From an uncultured Alphaproteobacteria bacterium (GTDB taxonomy: Bacteria; Pseudomonadota; Alphaproteobacteria; RF32; CAG-239), in NCBI GenBank assembly GCA_910577095.1, contig CAJTLY010000006.1, forward strand, positions 1 through 64,000: a stretch of DNA of 64,000 nt. Reading direction: 5' to 3'. The position numbers and the translations under genes are program-made. Positions 14,695 to 21,560 of this stretch are shown in pieces. The notes under the pieces were generated by a model that did no database searches, was not told where the DNA came from, and saw nothing but the letters and a program-made list of their open reading frames with translations. Within the stretch, counting starts at the first letter, position 1. Every line of letters begins with the position of its first letter.

Positions 14695-14854
14695 AGCATT
14701 CCTAAAACCGAATGTTATATCTGGCAAACAACTTCAACTTGCCAGCCTTTCTCTGGAAGGAGTGCCGGTAATATATTGAATAACGACGGCTGTCATACCG
14801 ACAGTTTGTTAGCTCCTTCCGCCCTGATTCAAACGATCTCGGCGGTTTTGTTTT
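14695..14854 (+). ncRNA. Candidate structured RNA, copy B
   Basis: About 160 bases from promoter to terminator with no convincing reading frame on this strand. The long-range helix is GGAAGGAG (14755-14762) with CTCCTTCC (14813-14820). The crossing helix is weaker, CAAAC (14725-14729) with GTTTG (14804-14808). A hairpin CTGTC/GACAG (14790-14804) precedes it. Strand order equals that of copy A while bases differ, which is what covariation looks like. The next gene faces it, so this copy is not a leader and argues for an independent RNA. Confidence 0.55.
14819..14854 (+). terminator. Terminator of RNA copy B
   Basis: CCGCC (14819-14823) pairs with GGCGG (14841-14845), then TTTTGTTTT, the same end sequence as in copy A. 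Confidence 0.65.
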
Positions 14855-14861
14855 ATACCCG

Positions 14862-15467
14862 TTACTTTTTGCTGATAAAAGAATTGCCGCGAATATAAAA
14901 ACGCCATGGCATGTCTTTGTATTCTTCCGCATAATCGATTCCGATCCGCGGCCGTGCCTCAAATTCATATTTATCCATACCGGGACTGATCCATACCGTA
15001 TTGCCGTTCAAATCGATACCGTCGTGTTGCCGGCGGGTTATTGCCAGCGCCTGACACAGCTTTCCCGGACCGGTGGTCAGACAATTCAATTTTTCGCAAC
15101 GGCGCCGTTTCTTCATTTCCTCAATCCCGGCAATCGGTTCCAGTGCGCGAATCAAAACCGCGTTGGCCGTTCCTTGCGGTCCCGCCACCACGTTAAATTG
15201 ATTATACATTCCGTAAACAAAAAAGACATACGCACATCCGCCCGGTTTAAACATGGTGGCGGTACGCGGCGTCAGTTTATTCGGCCAGGCATGACAAGCT
15301 TTGTCACAGCTGCCGATATAAACCTCCAGTTCGGTAATCATTCCGGCCGTCAAAACGCCGTCAATCCGTGTACACAGATAAGCGCCTAACAAATGTTGCC
15401 GAGCCAGTTCAAAAGCGTCTCCCTGATAAATTTCTTTATCGAACCTCAAGCCGAAATCCGGTTGCAT
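14862..15467 (-). CDS. DNA-3-methyladenine glycosylase (MPG/AAG family)
   Basis: Removes alkylated purines from DNA in base excision repair. The 201-residue product (start 15467, with GGAG ahead) shows the AAG-family core: ITELEVYIGSCDKACHA with the catalytic Glu, TPRTATMF, YVFFVYGMYNQFNVV, and TTGPGKLCQALAI for DNA contacts. The track from a further-upstream start adds 19 residues without support. It is convergent with RNA copy B. Confidence 0.92.
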   Translation of the reverse strand: MQPDFGLRFDKEIYQGDAFELARQHLLGAYLCTRIDGVLTAGMITELEVYIGSCDKACHAWPNKLTPRTATMFKPGGCAYVFFVYGMYNQFNVVAGPQGTANAVLIRALEPIAGIEEMKKRRRCEKLNCLTTGPGKLCQALAITRRQHDGIDLNGNTVWISPGMDKYEFEARPRIGIDYAEEYKDMPWRFYIRGNSFISKK

Positions 15468-15557
15468 CCTTTTCTCCGTTGATGTATTTTTACCAAACTT
15501 ACAGTCTTTTACGGCAAAAAACAACCGTTGTACTCATAAAATAAATCTTTTTTACAC

Positions 15558-15585
15558 TTGACATCAAAATTTTAATTTATATATT
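15558..15585 (+). promoter_or_regulatory. Promoter of the 15641 gene
   Basis: TTGACA (15558-15563), 16 bases, TATATT (15580-15585). A second possible -35 (TTGACC, 15584-15589) lies downstream. AATTATTAA is at 15613-15621. Confidence 0.5.
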
Positions 15586-15640
15586 GACCTGCTCAAATTG
15601 ATTATTCTAAATAATTATTAACAATAAAAAACCTATCAAA

Positions 15641-16171
15641 ATGAATCAAAATGTGTTTATTTTTTTAATGCTTGTGTGGGCCTTGTGCAATTTTTCAGCC
15701 TGCGGAACCCTGATTTTACGTCGTTGTACCAAAACTATTCAACAACAAAAAAAATGGAAACGCGTTATCAAAAGCAGTGTTTTTCTCAACCTCGGCGCAA
15801 TGATCGCCTTTTCCGACAGTCTTGCCGGAAATTTCGGCTTGTTGCTTCTGATGATCGGAAACATCTTCCTGTCCTCATGGAGTATCAAAGCCGTCTGCCG
15901 CCAGTACGAAAAACAGCTTCGCCGGCAAAAATTTTCTTTTCAGGTCGATTGGATCAAGCACAACATTGCCTACGGCACGGTTGAAATTGACGGAATCAGA
16001 TATCACGCCTTTATTCCTCCGGTATGGATGAACGAATACCGGGACGAAAACGGCCGTCTTGTTCCGGGAACTTTTAAAAAATATCCGGTCCGGTCGACAC
16101 TGTCGGCACAATTCAAACGCTTCGTTCCGGTTTACGGCGACGGTATGCGGCCCATGGTGGAACTCGGCTGA
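15641..16171 (+). CDS. Orphan membrane protein
   Basis: The 176 residues begin with a hydrophobic helix (about 4-26), a basic loop, and two more helices (48-62, 64-85). They end in a soluble domain of about 85 residues with VEIDGIRYHAFIPPVWMNEY. A C-A-C-G near residue 21 resembles but is not a clear lipobox. No Shine-Dalgarno; the leader contains AATTATTAA 19 bases upstream. Monocistronic with its own terminator. Family unknown. Confidence 0.6.
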   Translation: MNQNVFIFLMLVWALCNFSACGTLILRRCTKTIQQQKKWKRVIKSSVFLNLGAMIAFSDSLAGNFGLLLLMIGNIFLSSWSIKAVCRQYEKQLRRQKFSFQVDWIKHNIAYGTVEIDGIRYHAFIPPVWMNEYRDENGRLVPGTFKKYPVRSTLSAQFKRFVPVYGDGMRPMVELG

Positions 16172-16188
16172 CCTCTGACAAACTCTGC

Positions 16189-16220
16189 AAAAGGAGCGGC
16201 ATTCGCCGTCTCCTTTTTTT
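16189..16220 (+). terminator. Terminator of the 15641 gene
   Basis: AAAAGGAGCGGC (16189-16200) pairs, with one bulge, to GCCGTCTCCTTTT (16205-16217), then T's. Confidence 0.8.
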
Positions 16221-16295
16221 ATTGCCGATATTTTGCAGATTTTAAGACATCTGTCGAAATTGCAGGCCTTTTTTACCGCGCACACGTTGAACACC

Positions 16296-16324
16296 TTGAC
16301 TTTTTGCCGCGGTTGTTCCATAAT
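16296..16324 (+). promoter_or_regulatory. Promoter of the 16358 gene
   Basis: TTGACT (16296-16301), 17 bases, CATAAT (16319-16324); AATTATTAA at 16338-16346. Confidence 0.6.
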
Positions 16325-16357
16325 TTGTCCATATTTTAATTATTAATACCAAATACT

Positions 16358-16900
16358 ATGAAAAAATTTATCATTTATCGGCACGGAGAATATGACGATC
16401 GTCAAGAACTGACAGCTCAAAGCGCTCAGGAAATTTTTGCCCGGACTTTGTTAATCAAACAGCAAATCGGCTGCGCCGGGATGGTCCTTACCTCTCCCGT
16501 CTGTCGGGCAGAACAAACCGCGCGCGTCATTGCCTTGGCTATGAACAATGCCCGCATTGAAACCGAAGCGCTGCTGGCTGAACATATGTCCGATCACCCC
16601 CGCGAAGGCAGAGACAGGTTGATCAAACTGGCCGGAGGACAAAAGTGCGATATCATTGCCGTTGTCTCCCACCGTCCCAACATCAGCCGGATGTTTATGG
16701 TCGGCCTCAACCCCGGGATGGAAATTATTTTTGAGGCTGAAAGCTGGGGAGAGATTTTTGAAAACCTCGGCGGCAATCTCATCGCCCGCTCGCAAACGCC
16801 CCCTGACGAATCTTTATTGCAGCGTTATTTCAATCCGGTGTGCAGCGAAGAAGAACTGCAACAATTACGTCGGCTTGACTTTTTAGCACCGCAACTGTAA
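16358..16900 (+). CDS. Histidine-phosphatase-superfamily protein
   Basis: The 180-residue product carries the superfamily signature YRHGEY (7-12), SPVCRAEQTA (about 47-56) and VSHRPNISRM (about 105-114), the second catalytic His. The size and layout resemble SixA-type phosphohistidine phosphatases, but substrate cannot be assigned. Like its orphan neighbours it has an A/T leader with AATTATTAA, no Shine-Dalgarno, its own promoter and a terminator. It is the only member of that set with a recognisable enzyme fold. Confidence 0.72.
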   Translation: MKKFIIYRHGEYDDRQELTAQSAQEIFARTLLIKQQIGCAGMVLTSPVCRAEQTARVIALAMNNARIETEALLAEHMSDHPREGRDRLIKLAGGQKCDIIAVVSHRPNISRMFMVGLNPGMEIIFEAESWGEIFENLGGNLIARSQTPPDESLLQRYFNPVCSEEELQQLRRLDFLAPQL

Positions 16901-16918
16901 AAACCCGAATTCGGGTAT

Positions 16919-16951
16919 AAAAAAAAGCGACCTTTCAGGGTCGCTTTTTTT
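16919..16951 (+). terminator. Convergent terminator after the 16358 gene
   Basis: GCGACC (16927-16932) pairs with GGTCGC (16939-16944), flanked by A-run and T-run, so usable from both sides. A 14-base palindrome ACCCGAATTCGGGT lies just upstream. Confidence 0.8.
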
Positions 16952-16969
16952 GAGAATCAGCTTTCGCTT

Positions 16970-17542
16970 TTAACGGCGGACAAACTTGCCGGCACGTTCT
17001 TTACGGCGCTGTTTTTTCGGATTTTCCCGTCGGTCACCGTTAAACGGCGGCAGCCACGGAACCAGTTCGTTGTTGAACTTCATGTTCACCCGCCAGCCGT
17101 GACGATCCTGAGAATTGGGACAACCGGCATTGCGTTCGGCACGAATCTCCATGAACTCGGCAATCGACGCATAATCGGGCATATCTTCCGACATCGCACG
17201 CAGCGTTCCGGGAACGTAGGTCATACGCGGCATCAAAGCCTGAGCCAGCAGAGCATTGACCGGCCCCTGAAACGAGACTTCCGCACCGCCGCCCTCTTTG
17301 TCTTCGATCATATATTCATAACCGTCGCAGGCGGTAATGATCCTCATATAACCTTCGCCCAGCAGTACCAAGGTGTTGTTAACCGAGCGGCCGATCTCAC
17401 GTAATGTGATGTGCCCTCTTTCCTCTTCTCCGTCGATGTTCCAGCGTTTGCCGTCGCCCTGCGTAATTTTATACATCAGAACTTTGGTGCTCTGGGTAAT
17501 GTCGAAACGGAAAAAGCATCGGGTGATTTTTTTCTCTTCCAT
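16970..17542 (-). CDS. Orphan protein with basic C-terminus
   Basis: The 190-residue product looks beta-rich in its first half (RCFFRFDITQSTKVLMY, HITLREIGRS, LLGEGYMRIITACDGYEYMI). It ends in a strongly basic tail (RRENPKKQRRKERAGKFVRR), suggesting contact with nucleic acid or an acidic surface. No Shine-Dalgarno; the leader contains AATTATTAA. No family recognised. Confidence 0.6.
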   Translation of the reverse strand: MEEKKITRCFFRFDITQSTKVLMYKITQGDGKRWNIDGEEERGHITLREIGRSVNNTLVLLGEGYMRIITACDGYEYMIEDKEGGGAEVSFQGPVNALLAQALMPRMTYVPGTLRAMSEDMPDYASIAEFMEIRAERNAGCPNSQDRHGWRVNMKFNNELVPWLPPFNGDRRENPKKQRRKERAGKFVRR

Positions 17543-17586
17543 AATTCAGTATAGTTTAATTGGTTAATAATTCTTTGGATAAAACC

Positions 17587-17615
17587 AGTATAGCGGCAAC
17601 AAACAATAGAATCAA
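17587..17615 (-). promoter_or_regulatory. Promoter of the 16970 gene
   Basis: On the minus strand, TTGATT (17615-17610), 17 bases, TATACT (17592-17587); AATTATTAA at 17572-17564. Confidence 0.6.
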
Positions 17616-17623
17616 GTTTTTTG

Positions 17624-18436
17624 TCAAATTTTGGATTGATTTTTTTGCCAGTCAATAACTACGATTTCAGGAACGCTTCCAAACCGCAGCGGCAACACGC
17701 TGGTTCCGATGCCGACCGTCACCAACATCTGACGTCCATCTTCCTCAATCAGCCCGCGAATATAGCGCTGCCCGTAAACCGAACTCGAAACCGGCGCCCC
17801 GATTCCGGGAATATAAATCTGGCCGCCGTGCGTATGACCGGCCAATGTCAAAACCACTTGCGGCGGCACCGCGGGAAAGACGTCCGGCGAATGAGAAAGC
17901 AAAATCACCGGACCTTCCGATCGGGTCAACGCCCGTTCGATATCGGGATGCCCGGTATCAAAGTCTTCTACCCCGGCCAGATAAAAAGAACCTCCGCCCG
18001 TCTTAATCGCCTGTCCTTCATTTTGCAGAACTTTAATCCGATTTTGTTGCAAGGCTGCGGCCATCTCCCGCTTCCCATACCAGGTATCATGATTGCCCAG
18101 CACGGCAAAAATGCCGTACGACGCTCTGATTTCAGATAATCCGGCCGCAATTTCCGCAGCAGGCATTGAACTTCGGCGCACATGACCGTTAGCCAGATCA
18201 CCGCCCACCAACACCACATCGGGCCGTTGACGGTTAATTTCCGCCACCAGTTTTTGCAAACGGGACCGTTCGCCGGGTGCCAGATGAAGATCGGATACCC
18301 ACACCATCCGTATATTTTCCAGCCCCGGTGCCGAGAACCGATAATGCCTGACCACCAGCAGACGCGGCTCAATCGCGGCCGCCCACAACAAAAGCAAACC
18401 GCCGATAACAACGCCGCTCCAAAACAATTTCCGCAT
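17624..18436 (-). CDS. Membrane-anchored metallophosphoesterase
   Basis: The 270-residue calcineurin-like phosphoesterase has an N-terminal membrane anchor (about 4-22). The metal-binding motifs run in order: SDLHLAP, GGDLANG, LGNHDTW, LLSHSPD and GHTHGGQ. It resembles the YaeI/YkuE subgroup of periplasm- or cell-surface-facing enzymes, some of which act on lipid-linked phosphates; the substrate here is unknown. The start overlaps the stop of the upstream gene by one base, so the two are coupled. Confidence 0.85.
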   Translation of the reverse strand: MRKLFWSGVVIGGLLLLWAAAIEPRLLVVRHYRFSAPGLENIRMVWVSDLHLAPGERSRLQKLVAEINRQRPDVVLVGGDLANGHVRRSSMPAAEIAAGLSEIRASYGIFAVLGNHDTWYGKREMAAALQQNRIKVLQNEGQAIKTGGGSFYLAGVEDFDTGHPDIERALTRSEGPVILLSHSPDVFPAVPPQVVLTLAGHTHGGQIYIPGIGAPVSSSVYGQRYIRGLIEEDGRQMLVTVGIGTSVLPLRFGSVPEIVVIDWQKNQSKI

Positions 18437-18861
18437 CAGAGCTGATCCCGCATCGCAATTTTTTCCAATTCTTGTTTAATTTCTGCATAACGGACGTTTT
18501 TAAAAAATTTCTCTTTGTCTTTCAAAACCCACGCGGCCGCCAGCGGCGAAGTGCGGTCAAGTCGGTACCCTTGCTGCATCCATTTCTGCAAGCAATAAAA
18601 ATTTCCCTGTATCGCCAAGGTTATTCCCACGGCATAACCGACATATTTAAAGTCCAAAAGCGGACAGTAACCGACTTCATTGTCAAACAACGTACAAAGA
18701 ACCATTAAAACCGCCAGCCACAACAATCCGTCCTTAGACAAACCGCGGAAGAAAAAACCGAAAACCCCCAAGAGAAAAAACAACCAGCTGAAACCAAGAT
18801 GCAGACGGCGGACTTTTCCGCTTTCGGGATGATAAAGGATTAAATTATAATTATCGGCCAT
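18436..18861 (-). CDS. Small membrane protein coupled to the phosphoesterase
   Basis: The 141 residues begin with a short hydrophilic segment, then hydrophobic helices (about 24-37, 46-60, 75-90), then a basic soluble C-terminus. The layout (LGFSWLFFLLG followed later by WMQQGYRLDR) faintly resembles DUF2628 proteins, which I cannot confirm. GGAG lies 9 bases before the start. The overlap with the next gene suggests a shared envelope role. Confidence 0.65.
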   Translation of the reverse strand: MADNYNLILYHPESGKVRRLHLGFSWLFFLLGVFGFFFRGLSKDGLLWLAVLMVLCTLFDNEVGYCPLLDFKYVGYAVGITLAIQGNFYCLQKWMQQGYRLDRTSPLAAAWVLKDKEKFFKNVRYAEIKQELEKIAMRDQL

Positions 18862-19131
18862 GGCATGTTTCTCCGTTTTTATAAATTTTTTTCATCCAGA
18901 TCTTTTTCACCAAAGCGGCGCTGACGGTCGAAAGGACAAATCCCGGCATCGGAACAGTCTCACTGTTTAAAGCCTTCTTCAGACAAATTTTGATCTGCAG
19001 CCAAGATATCAGCAATTTTCTTTTTAAGCAAGAATTTCCCCGCTGCCGGAACCGCAAAACAAAAAAAGATGACTTTAAAAAAGTTTTCCGTTATAGTGGC
19101 AATTGAAATATTCAACCCAAATGAGACGTTA

Positions 19132-19773
19132 GTGAAAAAAATCATATCTGCGGCAGAGGCCGGCAAATTAATCAGGGCAAATTCTTCTTTAATGGTCGGC
19201 GGCTTTTTGCGCTGCGGAACTCCGCAACGAGTGATTGAAGAAATTATCCAAAACCACACCGGCGGACTGACCCTGATCGCCAACGACACCTGTTACCCCG
19301 AATATGACCGCGGCCGTTTAATCGTTAACAAACTGGCTCGGAAAGCCATTGTCGCTCATATCGGCACCAACCCCGAGACCGGCCGGCAGTTCAATGCCGG
19401 CGAGTTGGAAGTGGAACTGGTGCCGATGGGAACACTGGTTGAAAGAATCCGCTGCGGCGGTGCCGGATTGGGCGGTTTTCTGACTCCTACCGGAGTGGGC
19501 ACCATCGTCGAGAAAGGCAAAACGGTCATCGAAAGCGACGGGCGCAAATATCTCCTCGAAAAACCTCTCACCGCCGACGTTGCCCTGATATACGGCAGCA
19601 AAGTCGATTGTTACGGCAATGTCTTTCTTGACGGAACCACCCGCAATTTCAATACCGTTATGGCAACCGCGGCCGCGACCGTCATCGTCGAAGCCGACCT
19701 CATTTGCGACCGACCGCTCGACCCGGCCGAAATTACCATTCCGGGTATTTTTATCGATTATATTGTCAAGTAA
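19132..19773 (+). CDS. CoA-transferase subunit A (AtoD/ScoA type)
   Basis: Subunit alpha of a family I CoA-transferase, which moves CoA between acyl groups such as acetate, butyrate or acetoacetate. The 213 residues show the family glycine loop LMVGGFLRCGTPQ, NAGELEVELVPMGTL, GAGLGGFLTPTGVGT, and the C-terminal EITIPGIFIDYIV. The GTG at 19132 is preferred because the family starts near KKI(I/V)SA. An in-frame ATG at 19069 would add 21 atypical residues. Subunit B begins 11 bases downstream. The acyl substrate is not determined by sequence alone. Confidence 0.9.
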   Translation: MKKIISAAEAGKLIRANSSLMVGGFLRCGTPQRVIEEIIQNHTGGLTLIANDTCYPEYDRGRLIVNKLARKAIVAHIGTNPETGRQFNAGELEVELVPMGTLVERIRCGGAGLGGFLTPTGVGTIVEKGKTVIESDGRKYLLEKPLTADVALIYGSKVDCYGNVFLDGTTRNFNTVMATAAATVIVEADLICDRPLDPAEITIPGIFIDYIVK

Positions 19774-19784
19774 AGGATTTCAGG

Positions 19785-20447
19785 ATGCTTTCAAAAGAAC
19801 AGTGCCGCGCGGTCATTGCCAAAAGAGTGGCTCAGGAATTTAAACGGGGAGACGTTATAACGCTCGGCATCGGGCTGCCGACTGAAGTTGCCAACTACAT
19901 CCCGCATGAAGTCGAAGTCATTTTCCATTCCGAGAACGGTCTGCTCGGAGTCGGTCGTCATGATCCGGATGCGGGAGAAAATCCCAAAGTAACCAACGCC
20001 GGCGGCATCGCGGTAACCACCCGGCCGGGCGCCGCCTTTTTCGACACCGCCGCCTCTTTTGCAATGATTCGCGGCGGCCATGTCAACGCCACTGTTCTTG
20101 GTGCTCTTCAGGCAGATCAGCACGGAAATTTGGCCAACTGGATGATCCCCGGCGCCTTTATCCCCGGAATGGGCGGCGCCATGGATCTGGTCGTCGGCGC
20201 CAAGCGGGTAATCATCGCCATGGAACACACCAACAAAGGACAACCCCGCATCTTAAAAGAATGTACGTTGCCCCTTACCGCTGCCGGCGAAGTCGATCTG
20301 ATCGTTACCGAACGCGGCGTCCTCGAAGTCACGCCCAAAGGGTTGGTATTGAAAGAAATCAATCCGGCGTTTTCTTTGCAGGAAGTAATAAACTCAACCG
20401 ACGCCGATCTGATCATTGACGACACTTTGACCGACATCGCCGTTTAA
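19785..20447 (+). CDS. CoA-transferase subunit B (AtoA/ScoB type)
   Basis: Subunit beta, carrying the catalytic glutamate in the SENGLLGVG motif (about residues 46-54), followed by GGIAVTTRPGAAFFD and GAFIPGMGGAMDLVVG. It is 220 residues and ends with a normal family tail. The start ATG is preceded by AGGATTTCAGG. Together with the upstream subunit it forms a complete heteromeric enzyme; fermentative acid metabolism is a reasonable inference. Confidence 0.92.
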   Translation: MLSKEQCRAVIAKRVAQEFKRGDVITLGIGLPTEVANYIPHEVEVIFHSENGLLGVGRHDPDAGENPKVTNAGGIAVTTRPGAAFFDTAASFAMIRGGHVNATVLGALQADQHGNLANWMIPGAFIPGMGGAMDLVVGAKRVIIAMEHTNKGQPRILKECTLPLTAAGEVDLIVTERGVLEVTPKGLVLKEINPAFSLQEVINSTDADLIIDDTLTDIAV

Positions 20448-20464
20448 ACAGAAGGCAAGCACAA

Positions 20465-20489
20465 AAAAACGGGGAATTTCCCCGTTTTT
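20465..20489. terminator. Terminator between the CoA-transferase and the BOF protein
   Basis: AAAAACGGGG (20465-20474) with CCCCGTTTTT (20480-20489), symmetric, so usable by both convergent units. Confidence 0.9.
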
Positions 20490-20504
20490 CATTTGCCGGT
20501 AACT

Positions 20505-20855
20505 TTATTGTACCAGACGGATGGACTCAACTTCAATATCCGCCGGCGCCATCATATGCGTATCGATTTCGCCGCGAATCTCAACTCGGTCGTTGGGTGT
20601 TGCCTTAACGGTTTGCATATCGTCATCGTCAATTTCAACCTTAATCGAACCGGTCTCGTCTTTGAAGATGTATTCTTCGTCGCCTAAAGAGCTGGCAATA
20701 TAACCTTCAAGAATAACTTCCGTATCATCGGGCAGATCTTTGACGTCGGCAACCGTAAGCTTTTTGGCACTCGGCGTATTACTGTTGTCGGCCGCTGCCG
20801 GCAGTGCCAAACCCGACAACAACAATGCTGCAAGCATCAATTTTACTTTGTTCAT
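20505..20855 (-). CDS. Periplasmic BOF-domain protein (YgiW/YdeI family)
   Basis: The start at 20855 follows a perfect GGAGG with 5 bases of spacing. The 116-residue product has a signal peptide ending near ALPAAADN and a bacterial OB-fold (BOF, formerly DUF388): SAKKLTVADVKDLPDDTEVILEG is split across residues 26-48, followed by the YIFKDETGSIKVEID and VEIRGEID strands. Such proteins are linked to stress tolerance in enterobacteria. Monocistronic. Confidence 0.85.
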   Translation of the reverse strand: MNKVKLMLAALLLSGLALPAAADNSNTPSAKKLTVADVKDLPDDTEVILEGYIASSLGDEEYIFKDETGSIKVEIDDDDMQTVKATPNDRVEIRGEIDTHMMAPADIEVESIRLVQ

Positions 20856-20974
20856 GATAACCTCCTTGTAAATATTGTTTTCTCCCCTAAGATAGGCTGT
20901 CAAATCGCAAAAACAACGGTTCTAAAACTTATAATCAAGCCCGCCGCACACGGAGCGGCAAAACTTTAAAAAAG

Positions 20975-21012
20975 AAAAAGGCTTTCCGTCATTGAGACGA
21001 AAAGCCGTTTTT
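20975..21012 (-). terminator. Terminator of the 21031 gene
   Basis: On the minus strand, AAACGGCTTTTCGTC pairs with GACGGAAAGCC across 20977-21010 and is followed by a T-run. Confidence 0.75.
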
Positions 21013-21030
21013 CTGTTAACCGTTAAGCGA

Positions 21031-21396
21031 TCACAACAGTGTTTCCTTAACGATTTCGGGACGCCACCACGAACTTCGATAGATGTCCGCGATGTAACTT
21101 TTGGGTTTGGATACTTTCCAGCCGTTAGAGGCGATGTATACAAACTCCCTTCCGCGACTTATCCGAAAAGCCGGACAAACAGAACGTTCTACCGCACCGC
21201 ACGAAACTTCGGAAAAGATTCTGCGTTGCGCCAGATCGATGTACTTGTCGGCTCCGGAAATAGAGACCCCGAGACGAAATTCGGTTCCGGACGGGGAAAC
21301 TTCGCGAATCACGCACCACTTCAACTTCTTTTTTCTGGGGATATTGAAATATCGCCGCAGAAAATAAAGAGAGTTGAAGAATTTCTTTTTCTTCAT
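21031..21396 (-). CDS. Orphan basic protein
   Basis: The 121-residue product is strongly basic at the N-terminus (MKKKKFFNSLYFLRRYF, PRKKKLK) and otherwise appears as a compact mixed fold with several Trp and Tyr residues (YRSSWWRPE). There is a clean promoter, an A/T leader and no Shine-Dalgarno. It has a private terminator. An overlapping plus-strand frame was rejected as the less likely one. Function unknown. Confidence 0.55.
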   Translation of the reverse strand: MKKKKFFNSLYFLRRYFNIPRKKKLKWCVIREVSPSGTEFRLGVSISGADKYIDLAQRRIFSEVSCGAVERSVCPAFRISRGREFVYIASNGWKVSKPKSYIADIYRSSWWRPEIVKETLL

Positions 21397-21441
21397 AAAA
21401 ATAAGTTAAAAAATTAATAGAATTGTAGCGTTTCGTGCATT

Positions 21442-21470
21442 AGTATAGAATGAATTAGACAAAAAGTCAA
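21442..21470 (-). promoter_or_regulatory. Promoter of the 21031 gene
   Basis: On the minus strand, TTGACT (21470-21465), 17 bases containing GTCTAA, TATACT (21447-21442). Confidence 0.6.
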
Positions 21471-21503
21471 TCCTTTTAAAACGACAAAATTTTAGACATT
21501 TTA

Positions 21504-21532
21504 TTGACATAAAATTTATAATATTATATGAT
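21504..21532 (+). promoter_or_regulatory. Promoter of the 21561 gene
   Basis: TTGACA (21504-21509), 17 bases, TATGAT (21527-21532). TTAGAC lies just upstream of the -35. Confidence 0.6.
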
Positions 21533-21560
21533 ATCCTTAATAAATTTAATGGAGAAAAAA

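Noticed and set aside
20992..21417. 141-residue plus-strand frame opposite the 21031 gene
   Set aside because: The minus-strand frame has a clean promoter and terminator; the plus-strand frame crosses both.
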